Shown here piece after piece: positions 51,238 through 60,042 of a stretch of 64,000 nt of DNA; the first letter of the stretch is position 1; each line of letters starts with the position of its first letter. The notes under the pieces are model-generated. The model worked only from the letters and a program-made list of their open reading frames with translations, was not told the DNA's origin and made no database searches. A program made the translations under genes and the position numbers. This stretch comes from Palsa-504 sp963790065 (GTDB lineage: Bacteria; Actinomycetota; Actinomycetes; Streptosporangiales; Streptosporangiaceae), in assembly GCA_963790065.1 (NCBI GenBank), contig CAWBNK010000006.1, forward strand, positions 744,001 to 808,000, written 5' to 3'.

Positions 51238-52251
51238 GTGAACGGCACTCCCACCGAGGTGCAGTACTACCCGGGCCAGCGGCTCACCGCGACCCTGTTC
51301 CGCGCCGAGCAGGCTTACCACGTCACCATGCGGGAGCGGCACAACCTGGCCGGGCACGACTGGGGCATCGGACTGGGCCTGGAGCTGTCGGCGGGCTACG
51401 TCGAAGCGGGTTACGCCGTGGACCTGTACGGCCGGGAACTGATCCTGCCCGCCCGCACTCCATTCGAGCTGGGCACCGCCTTTGACCAGCTGGGCGCGGA
51501 CTCGCTGGACGTCTCGCTCGTCTACCAGCGCACCATCGAGCCATCCGGTGACTACGCCGTGGAGACGCCGGTCATCCAGCTGGATCGCGCGCAGGGCCCG
51601 GGCACGGACCGCAGGCAGCCGGACGTCACGCCCGGAGACGAGACCTTCGACGCCACCGGCACCGCACCGGACGATAACGTCCATCCCGCGCCGGTATACC
51701 TCGGCACGATCACGCGTGATCCGGCCCAGCCCGGCAGTACGCCCGTAGTCAGCGGGACCGGCGACCGGCCCTACGTCGGCGCCCGCGCGGCCCAGGTGTT
51801 CACGCCGTCCGGAGACGCCCGGCTGGCGCTCGGCGCCGACGTCGCCGTCTACGCGGGCGAGGCGGACGCCCCGGCCTTGCGCTGGGCCCAGGGTGACTCC
51901 GATTCCGGCCAGCTCGAGGTCAGCGGCGCACTGCTGCTCGGCGGCGACCTGCACCTGGCCGACGGCCGGATAGTCCTGCCGCAGCCGCTTGCCGAGGAAA
52001 AGAACCCGAACCCGGGCTGGCAGCTTGATCACGTCGTGACCACCGGAGCATCCGGAGCGCCGGTCGAGCAGTTGCGCCTGGTCCTCGGCGATCCCGCCAC
52101 CGCGGGCGCGGCCACCGAGTTTGTCATCGGCTCCTTCGCGAACGGCCAGTTCACGCCCTGCCTGACCGTAGCCGGTGACGGCACGGTGACCGTCCACGGC
52201 AACCTCGTCGTGCAGGGCAATTTCGACCCGCAGGGCGGATACTCGTCGTGA
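51238..52251 (+). CDS. eCIS accessory protein 4 of the tandem family, fibre-like
   Basis: 337 residues from GTG 51238 with an excellent GAAGGAGG. The shared motif is YYPGQRLTATLFRAEQAYHV, then RHNLAGHDWGIGLGLELSAG, followed by AVDLYGRELILPARTPFELG. The C-terminus, TVTVHGNLVVQGNFDPQGGY, resembles the GNLVVKGF segment of accessory protein 3, a beta-helical fibre-type repeat. A surface fibre or adaptor is the most likely role. The last bases overlap the next gene. Confidence 0.6.
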   Translation: MNGTPTEVQYYPGQRLTATLFRAEQAYHVTMRERHNLAGHDWGIGLGLELSAGYVEAGYAVDLYGRELILPARTPFELGTAFDQLGADSLDVSLVYQRTIEPSGDYAVETPVIQLDRAQGPGTDRRQPDVTPGDETFDATGTAPDDNVHPAPVYLGTITRDPAQPGSTPVVSGTGDRPYVGARAAQVFTPSGDARLALGADVAVYAGEADAPALRWAQGDSDSGQLEVSGALLLGGDLHLADGRIVLPQPLAEEKNPNPGWQLDHVVTTGASGAPVEQLRLVLGDPATAGAATEFVIGSFANGQFTPCLTVAGDGTVTVHGNLVVQGNFDPQGGYSS

Positions 52252-54035
52252 TGGACGGGCGCATCGGCCGCCTGGCGTGCACGGCCACCGTGGTCGCGGG
52301 CGACCGGCCGTCGGTCGCCCACGCCAACGGCGTCCTGAGGACCGAGCTGCCCGCGGCGCTGGCGGCCGCGTTGGACCGTGCCCTGGCCGACGACCCGACC
52401 GTGTACGTGGCGCGTTCGCTGTACTGCGAGATCCAGGCCGGATCCGGTGCCACCGGGGAAGTCCTGGCCGGATCCATCGCGGCGCAGGTCGTGAGCGCCG
52501 TCCGTGATCCGGACCGGGACGGCTCCGGCCTGATCCGGTTCACCTCCACCGCCGACTACCTCGCGGCCTTCCTGGCCGCGGTGGTCCGGGGCGACGCCTG
52601 GCGCCGCTGGTACTTCGAACCACTGCGCCGGTTCGCCCGCCCCGAGCCTGCCGGGGTCCTGCTCGCCCTCGACGACGAGGGCCACGACCTGGCGCCCGTC
52701 CTGCTGGCGCTCCGCCGTTCCGGCGAGCTCGGCCGGGTGGTGACCGCCGTGGGCGAGGACGCTCTGGCCCAGGTCTGGCTGGACACGCGGCGTGCGCGGC
52801 CCCGGCAGGCGGAGTGGCTCAGCTTGGTCCGGCTCGCTCTCGACCTGGCCCGTGTGCTCGGCTGGGACATCCCGGAGCACCAGGACCTGCAGGCGGTGGC
52901 GTCCGGCCTGGGCGGCAGCGCCGGCACCGACCTCGACTGGACTGACCCGGTGGGGCTGGCGCACGCACTGGCCCGGGCGGTACGGCTTATCTCGGCCCGG
53001 CCCCCGCACGGCAGCGACCCGTCAGCAGACGAGCTGCCCGCCTGGCTGGACTGGGCCGACCCGGAGACGCTCCTGCAGGGCCTGTCCGCGGGCCGCCCGC
53101 GGCCCGCGCTGCCGCCGGACGTCCTGGCCGGCGCCACGGCCGCCGCGGCCCGGCCGCCGCGGACGCGGGCCGTCGAGGCCATCCTGGCCAGGCTGATGGC
53201 CAGCGGCGCCACGATCCTGGATGACCGGTACCCCGCGACGGGCTCGGTCGTGCTGTGGGCGGCGCTGGTGGAACAGATGCCCGAGGTAGCCGAGGCGACC
53301 TGGGCCCGCGATGCGGTCAGGCGGTTCGTGGGCCAGCGGCTGGCGGTTCCGGTCCAGGCCGCGGCGAGCGGCGCCCAGGTCCGGGCCCGCCATCCCCAGA
53401 TCACCAGCGTCCCGTGCGCCGGGGTGTACCTGCTGTTCCGCACGCTCGACGCCCTGCGGATGCCCGGGCTGTGCCGCCGCGCCGACGTCCCGCCCGGATG
53501 GCTGCTGCAGGCGCTCGCCCGGCGGTGGGCGGGTCCCGAGGTGGCGCCGCCCGTGGTCGCGGAGGCGCTGCGGCCGGCGGCCGGGGAAACCGGCCCAGCA
53601 CCGGGCTCGCTGCCCGCGGGCACCTGGCTGTCCTTCCAGGCCGAGGTCACCCGCGTCGCGGTGGCGCAGGGCTGGGATGATCCCGGCCTTCCCATCCCGC
53701 AAGGCAGCCTGTCAGCCGTCGCGCACGCGCACGACGGCGACCCCGAGATCGACCTGGCGCTCGACCTGATCGCGCTCACCGTCCTCGGGCACTGGGCCCG
53801 CTGGCTGCGCGGCTTCGGCACCGCCTCGGTTCCGTACCTGGTCGCCACCTTCATCCGCCGCCCGGGACGCCTGGTGGCCACCGGCGACGGCACGCTCCTC
53901 GTCAGCCTGAACCGCCTGCCGCACAACGTCGTCCTGGACATGTCGGGCTGCCTGGCCCCCTTTGAGCCGCTGTGGCCATGGCGGGACCAGGCGGCCGCGC
54001 GCATCCGGCGCATCGAGTTCGCCATGGAGGACTAG
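52251..54035 (+). CDS. Uncharacterised eCIS protein in the Pvc14 position
   Basis: 594 residues. It begins IGRLACTATVVAGDRPSVAH, has a helical middle rich in Ala, Leu, Trp and Arg, and ends RRPGRLVATGDGTLLVSLNR, LPHNVVLDMSGCLAPFEPLW. In PVC/Afp the gene before the AAA+ ATPase encodes the tape-measure-like protein (Pvc14/Afp14); this one lies there but I see no long coiled coil or the CIS tape-measure motifs. It may replace that protein or chaperone assembly. ATG 52251 overlaps the preceding stop; GTG 52248 is an alternative. Confidence 0.6.
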   Translation: MDGRIGRLACTATVVAGDRPSVAHANGVLRTELPAALAAALDRALADDPTVYVARSLYCEIQAGSGATGEVLAGSIAAQVVSAVRDPDRDGSGLIRFTSTADYLAAFLAAVVRGDAWRRWYFEPLRRFARPEPAGVLLALDDEGHDLAPVLLALRRSGELGRVVTAVGEDALAQVWLDTRRARPRQAEWLSLVRLALDLARVLGWDIPEHQDLQAVASGLGGSAGTDLDWTDPVGLAHALARAVRLISARPPHGSDPSADELPAWLDWADPETLLQGLSAGRPRPALPPDVLAGATAAAARPPRTRAVEAILARLMASGATILDDRYPATGSVVLWAALVEQMPEVAEATWARDAVRRFVGQRLAVPVQAAASGAQVRARHPQITSVPCAGVYLLFRTLDALRMPGLCRRADVPPGWLLQALARRWAGPEVAPPVVAEALRPAAGETGPAPGSLPAGTWLSFQAEVTRVAVAQGWDDPGLPIPQGSLSAVAHAHDGDPEIDLALDLIALTVLGHWARWLRGFGTASVPYLVATFIRRPGRLVATGDGTLLVSLNRLPHNVVLDMSGCLAPFEPLWPWRDQAAARIRRIEFAMED

Positions 54036-56170
54036 TGACAGCCGGGTACACCTCGAGCCTGGAGCACCTAGCCGACGAACTGACCCGGGCCGACCAGCTG
54101 GTCCGGGCCCAGACCGAGCGGTGGCGTCACTCGATCGCCTCGACCAAACCCGACGAGTCGTGGGGGATGGCCTACGTCGACGACGCGGAGGTGGCCAGGT
54201 ACCTGAGCACCCCGTTCCGCCTCGCGGGCCAGGACGCACCGGCCCAGGCTCTGGCGGCGCCCTACCGCGCGGCCGCTCAGGACCGCGCCCGCGACATCGC
54301 CGCCCGCCGCCAGGCCACCGCGGACGACGTACCGCTGCGGCTTGACCTGCTGGTCCACCGGTTCGGGCTGGACGACGCGGATCGCGATCTGCTGCTGCTA
54401 TGCCTGCTGCCCGAACTCGACGCCAGGTTCCGGCGACTGTACGGCTACCTGCACAACGACGTCCGCCGTGGGTTCGCCACGGTGGGCCTGCTGGACGAGA
54501 TGCTGGCCCCGCCCGCGTTCGCGGCCCGCCGCCTGGTCGGTCCGGACGCTCGCCTGGTCGAGAACGAACTCGTGGTACTGGGCTCGTGGTCCGCCGCCGA
54601 AGGCCCGGCCATGCGCGTAGTCCGGATCGAGGACCGGATCGTGGACTACCTGACCGGCGTCGACCGGGCCGACGTCCGCCTGGCCGGCGCGGTCCGGGAC
54701 CTCCCTGTGCACCCCGACGGCTCATTGGCGCCCGCCCAGGTCCATCTGCTGGACGCCCTTGCCGCCGCGCCGGGGGCCAGGGTCGTGTTCACCGGCGGGG
54801 ACCAGCGGTCCCGGCGCGCCGCGGCCGCGGCCATCGGCGCGCAGCTGCAGCTGCCGGTCCTGCTCGCCTCAGCGCCGGCCGCCGCCGGACCCGACGGACC
54901 GCACCTCGTGGCGCTGGCCTTCCGGGAGGCGACCCTGCGCTCGGCGCTGCTGCTGTGGGAGGACTGCGAGGCGCTGTTCGACCGCGGAACGCCCCTGCCG
55001 GCCTGGGCCACACTGCTGCGTGCCGCCTCCCGGCATCGGTGGCCCACCATGCTCGACCACGCGGCGCTGTGGGATCCCGAGGACCGGGCCGACTCGACGC
55101 CGCTGGTCCGCTGGCCGCTGCCCCGTCTCGATGTCGCCGGGCGCCAGGAGCGGTGGGCGACCGCTCTCGCCGGGGCCGCCGACGTGGACGCCCTGGCCCA
55201 GCGGCTCGCCCAGACCTTCGACCTGACCGCCGCCCAGATCCAGGACGCCGCCGCCATGGCCGCCGATCTCGCGCTGCTTGATGACGGGCCTACGGTGACC
55301 GCTGATCACCTGCTCGAGGCCTGCCGCCGCCAGACCGGACGGCGCCTGCTGACCTTCACCCAGCGCGTGGCCGTCCCCTCCGGCCTCGACCTCGACGCCG
55401 AGATCGTGCTGCCCGCCGAGCAGAAGCAGCAGCTGCACAACCTGGTCGACCGGATCCGGCTGCGGAACGTGCTCGCCGAGCGGCATCCGCAGGACGCATG
55501 GCGCCGCCCCAGCGGTGTGGTGTGCCTGTTCACCGGGTCGTCCGGGACCGGCAAGACGCTCGCCGCCGCCTGCGTGGCCAGCGCGCTGGGCAAGGACCTG
55601 CTGCGGGTCGACCTGCCCGCCGTGGTCAGCAAGTGGGTGGGCGAGACCGAGAAGAACCTCCAGCAGGTCTTCGCCGAGGCCGAGGACGCCAATGCGGTCA
55701 TGTTCTTCGACGAGGCCGAGTCGTTCTTCGCCAAGCGCGGCGAGGTCAAGGGCGCCCAGGACCGCTGGGCCATGATGGAGACCGATTACCTGCTGCAGCG
55801 CATCGAGGGCTATACCGGCGCGGTCATCCTCGCCACCAACCTCCGCCAGCACATCGACTCCGCCTTCCTCCGCCGCATCCAGGTCATCATCGAGTTCCCC
55901 TTCCCCGACAAGGACCAGCGCGCCGAACTCTGGATCCGCGCCCTGCACGGGCGTTTGCCCGACCAGGCTCGCGAGCAGCTAGCGGACGAATTCTCCGTAC
56001 AGCTGCTTGCTGAAAGGTACAGCCTGTCCGGCGCGGCGATCGAAGAGGTCGTCGAAGACGCTGAACTGATTACATTGCGTGTGGCGCATAAGAAGCAGTT
56101 TGATCAGGCAGATATCCTTGCGGCGCTGTCCCGGGAAATGCGCAAAACCGGAAAGCCTCAACTTTCCTAA
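54035..56170 (+). CDS. AAA+ ATPase of the eCIS (Pvc15-like)
   Basis: 711 residues. An N-terminal helical domain (LDLLVHRFGLDDADRDLLLL) is typical of the Pvc15 family. A degenerate first P-loop-like segment precedes the C-terminal AAA+ module: Walker A TGSSGTGKTLAA, pore/Walker B AVMFFDEAESFFAKRGEVKG, sensor ILATNLRQHIDSAFLRRIQV. Pvc15/Afp15 ATPases assist assembly or cargo loading. GTG start overlaps the TAG of the preceding gene. The last ~60 codons (from about 55980) are poorer in G+C than the rest, joining the low-GC patch of the toxin tip. Confidence 0.92.
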   Translation: MTAGYTSSLEHLADELTRADQLVRAQTERWRHSIASTKPDESWGMAYVDDAEVARYLSTPFRLAGQDAPAQALAAPYRAAAQDRARDIAARRQATADDVPLRLDLLVHRFGLDDADRDLLLLCLLPELDARFRRLYGYLHNDVRRGFATVGLLDEMLAPPAFAARRLVGPDARLVENELVVLGSWSAAEGPAMRVVRIEDRIVDYLTGVDRADVRLAGAVRDLPVHPDGSLAPAQVHLLDALAAAPGARVVFTGGDQRSRRAAAAAIGAQLQLPVLLASAPAAAGPDGPHLVALAFREATLRSALLLWEDCEALFDRGTPLPAWATLLRAASRHRWPTMLDHAALWDPEDRADSTPLVRWPLPRLDVAGRQERWATALAGAADVDALAQRLAQTFDLTAAQIQDAAAMAADLALLDDGPTVTADHLLEACRRQTGRRLLTFTQRVAVPSGLDLDAEIVLPAEQKQQLHNLVDRIRLRNVLAERHPQDAWRRPSGVVCLFTGSSGTGKTLAAACVASALGKDLLRVDLPAVVSKWVGETEKNLQQVFAEAEDANAVMFFDEAESFFAKRGEVKGAQDRWAMMETDYLLQRIEGYTGAVILATNLRQHIDSAFLRRIQVIIEFPFPDKDQRAELWIRALHGRLPDQAREQLADEFSVQLLAERYSLSGAAIEEVVEDAELITLRVAHKKQFDQADILAALSREMRKTGKPQLS

Positions 56171-57010
56171 AGGGCAGTTGTCAGGTGGCGCCAGGCATAG
56201 TTTCTTTGCCGGATGGAAGCTGGAAGTGTTAACGTTTCTTGAGCTCCATCTCTTCTGACGCCCCAGTCTTGTCATCAGGACCGTGGACTCTCCATCTCTC
56301 TCGGACATCCTTTACGGCTTGCTGGGCTTGCTGGAGAGTGCCGCCTTCAGGGGTATACATTCCAGTGTAATAAAGAGTGAGCGCGCCGGCGGCGTTGGGT
56401 ACCCATTCGGCCGCCCCGCGCAGGTCGGTCGCACACCACTTACAAGGACTATCGTGCTGCTTCGGCGATCCCAACTTAAGTTCTATCGAAGTAACAGACA
56501 ACAGGAACTGTTGGGATTGCTGGCCGAGCCAATGAGTGAATTGCCTTTCCGCATGTGTAGGGTTATCTGCCCATCGCTTGTCCAGCTCTCCAGTGTTCCA
56601 CGTATGCGCTTCGATCTTCTTCCCGCCCTCGGCTACCTTTATAACACCACCTCGCTTTCCTTTAGGCAAGTTATACGAAGAAACGGGATCGAGGAGCTCG
56701 GCCTCAGCGTGTTTGCTGTAGCCAGGAACTGCATGAGTCCTTGTAGTACCTTGCAGTTCAACCAGAGAAGTCGCTGTATCGGTTGTGATGGTAGCCGTCA
56801 TCCAGACTCTCCTACCCCGCGGCCTATAGGCCCTGAGCTCTTTGCTCGGACTCGCCTCGGCTACGATACGCACCCCGCCGCTTTCTTCATCGTTCTCGAC
56901 ATCGAGCTTCTTTAGCCCTTTAGCTTGGAATCGGCCAAAGATCGTATCGGCGGCTGAACGAATATGGGCCACTTCCGCTGCTTGACCGAGCTCTTTATCG
57001 AGTGCCTGGT
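55980..57010. other. Low-GC patch covering the ATPase 3' end and the toxin C-terminal domain
   Basis: Hand counts of single 60-nt lines give about 60% G+C at 55981, 50% at 56041, 57% at 56101, 45% at 56461 and 48% at 56641. By contrast, 55921 has about 72% and 57241 about 67%. The change is sharp on the ATPase side and near 57000 on the toxin side. The patch encodes the last ~60 residues of the ATPase and the ~260-residue deaminase-like tip, consistent with a recombined, horizontally acquired module. Confidence 0.7.
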
Positions 57011-59861
57011 TAACCGCGTCATAGATGGGATGCCCGGCGTCCTTCTCCTCGCCCCTTTCCTTGCCGAAGCCGAGGAGCTTGCCGGCCGCCTTGACCAGGG
57101 CCACGGCCTTAGTAATCACCCAGTCGATGGCCTTGTTCACGGGGGACTTGGCCTTCTCGATGGTTTCCTTGACGGACTTAGCGGGATCGCCGAGCCCGAG
57201 CAGGCTCGCCAGGAATCCGATGGCCGCCGGTATCGCCTTGGCCAGTGCATCCTCGACCCGAGCGGCAGCCGCCGTGATGTTGCCCTTCACGATGGCCGAA
57301 ACGGAGTCGATGACCGCGTTGACGAGTGCGAGCATCTCCGCTGCGTGGTCGACGAAGAACATGACGATGTCGTAGATGGCCTTGCAGGCCTTGAAGAACG
57401 CAGACACCGGGTTCAGCAGGCCAATGATCCACGTCACCCCGGCGACGATCACCTTCTCCTTGACGAAGCTGAAGATGGCATCGAGGACCATTGACTTGAG
57501 GTCGGAGACCTTTTCTTTGATGAACTCCCAGATCCCCGACACACCTCGGGTCATGAAGATCTTGAAGACTTCGGCTGCATGCTCGATCCCGGCGACGACC
57601 TGCTCGCCGACGATCGCCACGGCCCGGGCGCGGAAGTTGGCGTAGGTGAGGCCGAGAACCTGCAGGATGATGCTGACGATCCCCTTGAGGTCGAAGGCCT
57701 CAGGCAGCTGGAGCCCGGCGCCGGCCAGCGCGCCGAAGATCCAGTCCATGAGGCCCCGCTCGAGGTGCGCTCCGATGTGGGCCATGAAGTTCTTGAGGCC
57801 GAGCATCACGGCGGAGACGAGATTCCCGAGGAAGCCGATGGGGTCGTGGATGATCTCGCTGACCACGCCGGCGGCTCGCGCCAGCACGTCGAGCAGCATG
57901 TTCTTGAACGCGATGATCTTCTTGATCAGGCCGACGGTGGCGTCGTATACGCGCTGCCACAGCGACTTGTTCGCCTCGCGCAGCTCCTCCTCACGCGCCG
58001 ACATGCGCTCGTACGATTCTTTGTACTGCTGCGCGAGCTTGCTGACGAGCGCGTCCCGGTGCTGGTCGATCTGTGCCGCCATCGCGTCGAAGTCGCCGCT
58101 CACGGCAGCACGAGCCGCTTCGCCGGCTTGCCTGAGATGTCCATCCAGTCCGTCGACGAACTGGTCGACCTCCGCGCGTCCGGCCGCGACGTAGTCCTTC
58201 GCTTCCTTGAGCTTCTTGTCGACCAGGTCGGCTACCTCGTCAATGGCGATGTCGACCTGCCGCATGTACTCAGCGCGGGCCGTCGCGAGTGCCGCCGTGA
58301 TGTGTCTTTCCCACCTGCTCCCCCAGGTCGTGAGCCAGGTCCCGATGCCGCCCTTGGCCTCTTCGAACGCCGCGTCGTACGCTTTCTCCGCCCGCGCCAG
58401 CCCGCTGCCGAAGATCTCCGGTGCTTCGTCGTCGATCTGCTTGAGGACGGCGTCGACTTGATTCTTTGTGTTGTTCTTGATGCCGGTGATCCGGTTGGTG
58501 ATCTCCTGCCGTTTGAGGGCGTCGCGGGTCTTGAGGTCCTGCTGCTTGCCTCCGACCTTCCCGAGGTGGGCGATGCGCCCGGCCTGGATCCCCCCGAGAC
58601 CGTACGCGAGCGCGGCCGCCGCCTCGGCGTGCGCAGCCCCCTGAACCGCACGCTCCTGCCCCCGGTAGTGAGCCGCGGCCGTGGCCTCGTGCTTCTCGGC
58701 CGTCGCGCGCGAGTCGAGCGTCGGGGTGAACGCAGGATCGTTGCCCTTCTTGAGCTGATCCTGCGTGACGTCGTCCTGAGCCATGGCCCGGTCGGTCGGT
58801 TCGCGATCGGCCGTGTAGTCGAGGCGTTCTGCCGGCAGCGGGGCGGGGACGACGGAGTCGGGCGGCACGCGGGCGGGCGCCGGGCCAGGCGGCTGGACGT
58901 GCAGCTCGGTAACCGGTGGCGCTGGCTGGCCGGAGACGGGTGCTTCCGTCGTCGCTGCAGCCTCCATGGGTCCGACGGCGGCATCACGCTCTGCGCGCAG
59001 GTCGGCCTTCAGCGATTGGCTGGCTTTGGCCCCGCCCTCCTTCCTTACCGCGTCGGCCTGTGCCTCCGTCGTCGGCTGGGGCGTCGCGTCGGCGATCGCC
59101 TGCCTCAGCCTGGCCTTGAATTCCTCGCGCCGTACGGCCTGCGGTTTGGCCGCGGCAAGTCCGGTGACGGTCTGGACGGCCGCGCCGCGACTCTGTTCGG
59201 TCTGCGGATGGATCGCGGCCGCTTGTGCGGCCCCGACCGCCGCGTGAGCCGGCGGGTGCTGCTTCGCCGTGTGCGCGCGCTGATGTACGGCCGACGCCGC
59301 AGGTGCGATCGCGCGACGGGCATCGGGTACCGCCAGTTCGCCGTGACCTGTGTCAGAGGTGGCGGCCGCGGGGTGAGCGATGGGCTGGCCGCCCCTTGCG
59401 GCCGGGGATGGCGGCGCCTCGGTAGTTCTGGGGGCGGCCACCTGGGCCCGGGGCGCAATGGGTACGGGTACCGCGGCGGCCGCGCGATCGCCGGTCGGCC
59501 CGGGCGGCGCGGCAAGACCCGTAGGTGATCGGGGGGCATCAGGCCGGGCCTGGGCAGGCACTCCTGATCCTGCCATCGCCGCAGCGCCCGGGGCCGCCAC
59601 AGCGTGCTCCGCTGCACCTGCGCCGGCCGGGGTGGTCGCGGAAGGCGGGCTCGGCTGACTGCTCTTACCGTCAGCTTCCCGGCCCTGCTCGGCAGTGCGC
59701 ACGAGGCGAGCAACCCTAGCGTTCCCCTGGGCCTGGATCGGCACCGCTCTCGGGGCGCGCACCGGACCTGCGGCAGCGGTCGGCTGATGTCCGGGCGCGA
59801 GCACCCGGGCAGGCCGGGGGGCGGTCCGGGGACTCTCCACGGCCCGCGCTCGCTCCTTCAC
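56229..59861 (-). CDS. Large modular eCIS cargo candidate with C-terminal zinc deaminase-like toxin domain
   Basis: About 1210 residues, convergent to the operon. Residues 1-330 are disordered (Pro, Ala, Gln rich). About 330-680 is coiled-coil-like (RAMAQDDVTQDQLKKGNDPA, DLVDKKLKEAKDYVAAGRAE). About 680-950 has hydrophobic amphipathic helices (FKNMLLDVLARAAGVVSEII, AFFKACKAIYDIVMFFVDHA, AIPAAIGFLASLLGLG), a module I recognise from eCIS-linked proteins. The tip carries THAERQFTHWLG (His1103, Glu1105) and SPCKWCATDL (Cys1140, Cys1143), the H-x-E...PCxxC zinc signature of nucleic-acid deaminase toxins. An earlier KHAEAELLD lies at 1051. No signal peptide. I chose GTG 59861 after GGGAGGG; TTG two codons upstream is possible. 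The longer frame overlaps the divergent gene. Confidence 0.85.
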   Translation of the reverse strand: MKERARAVESPRTAPRPARVLAPGHQPTAAAGPVRAPRAVPIQAQGNARVARLVRTAEQGREADGKSSQPSPPSATTPAGAGAAEHAVAAPGAAAMAGSGVPAQARPDAPRSPTGLAAPPGPTGDRAAAAVPVPIAPRAQVAAPRTTEAPPSPAARGGQPIAHPAAATSDTGHGELAVPDARRAIAPAASAVHQRAHTAKQHPPAHAAVGAAQAAAIHPQTEQSRGAAVQTVTGLAAAKPQAVRREEFKARLRQAIADATPQPTTEAQADAVRKEGGAKASQSLKADLRAERDAAVGPMEAAATTEAPVSGQPAPPVTELHVQPPGPAPARVPPDSVVPAPLPAERLDYTADREPTDRAMAQDDVTQDQLKKGNDPAFTPTLDSRATAEKHEATAAAHYRGQERAVQGAAHAEAAAALAYGLGGIQAGRIAHLGKVGGKQQDLKTRDALKRQEITNRITGIKNNTKNQVDAVLKQIDDEAPEIFGSGLARAEKAYDAAFEEAKGGIGTWLTTWGSRWERHITAALATARAEYMRQVDIAIDEVADLVDKKLKEAKDYVAAGRAEVDQFVDGLDGHLRQAGEAARAAVSGDFDAMAAQIDQHRDALVSKLAQQYKESYERMSAREEELREANKSLWQRVYDATVGLIKKIIAFKNMLLDVLARAAGVVSEIIHDPIGFLGNLVSAVMLGLKNFMAHIGAHLERGLMDWIFGALAGAGLQLPEAFDLKGIVSIILQVLGLTYANFRARAVAIVGEQVVAGIEHAAEVFKIFMTRGVSGIWEFIKEKVSDLKSMVLDAIFSFVKEKVIVAGVTWIIGLLNPVSAFFKACKAIYDIVMFFVDHAAEMLALVNAVIDSVSAIVKGNITAAAARVEDALAKAIPAAIGFLASLLGLGDPAKSVKETIEKAKSPVNKAIDWVITKAVALVKAAGKLLGFGKERGEEKDAGHPIYDAVNQALDKELGQAAEVAHIRSAADTIFGRFQAKGLKKLDVENDEESGGVRIVAEASPSKELRAYRPRGRRVWMTATITTDTATSLVELQGTTRTHAVPGYSKHAEAELLDPVSSYNLPKGKRGGVIKVAEGGKKIEAHTWNTGELDKRWADNPTHAERQFTHWLGQQSQQFLLSVTSIELKLGSPKQHDSPCKWCATDLRGAAEWVPNAAGALTLYYTGMYTPEGGTLQQAQQAVKDVRERWRVHGPDDKTGASEEMELKKR

Positions 59862-60042
59862 GGCCAAGGTGCCCTCCCGCCGGATACGGAGATCGTCCGT
59901 TCCTTGATCCTGGCCGGGCGCCGTCACCTGGCCGTCACACGCAGCGCAGGTGACGTTGACGCAACGCGCTGGTGATTGCGGCCGGCCAGCATGGCCGCAC
60001 AGGCATCGTCGATCGCGGTGCAGAACGACCCAGGGAGGACCC
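59862..60042. promoter_or_regulatory. Divergent promoter region between toxin and coiled-coil genes
   Basis: A 180-bp gap between the start of the cargo candidate (59861, minus) and the coiled-coil protein (60043, plus). Both have good ribosome sites (GGGAGGG and GGGAGGA). No clear operator was found by eye, but shared regulation is likely. Confidence 0.4.

Noticed and set aside
34546..56170. Interpretation as a Myoviridae prophage or R-type tailocin
   Set aside because: No capsid, terminase, portal, holin, lysin or integrase, while eCIS-specific DUF4255, DUF5908 and Pvc15 ATPase are present.
56700..56720. First HAE (KHAEAELLD, residue 1051) as the catalytic motif
   Set aside because: The second HAE (1103) is 37 residues from PCKWC, the normal spacing; the first is 89 residues away. 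Not excluded completely.
57579..59528. Plus-strand open frame of about 650 codons inside the toxin gene
   Set aside because: It is rich in Val, Asp, Arg and Gly without domains; the minus strand shows coiled coil, membrane-type helices and the deaminase tip.
56229..59861. DUF4157 metallopeptidase domain in the cargo candidate, common in eCIS-linked proteins
   Set aside because: I found no HExxH motif in the protein.
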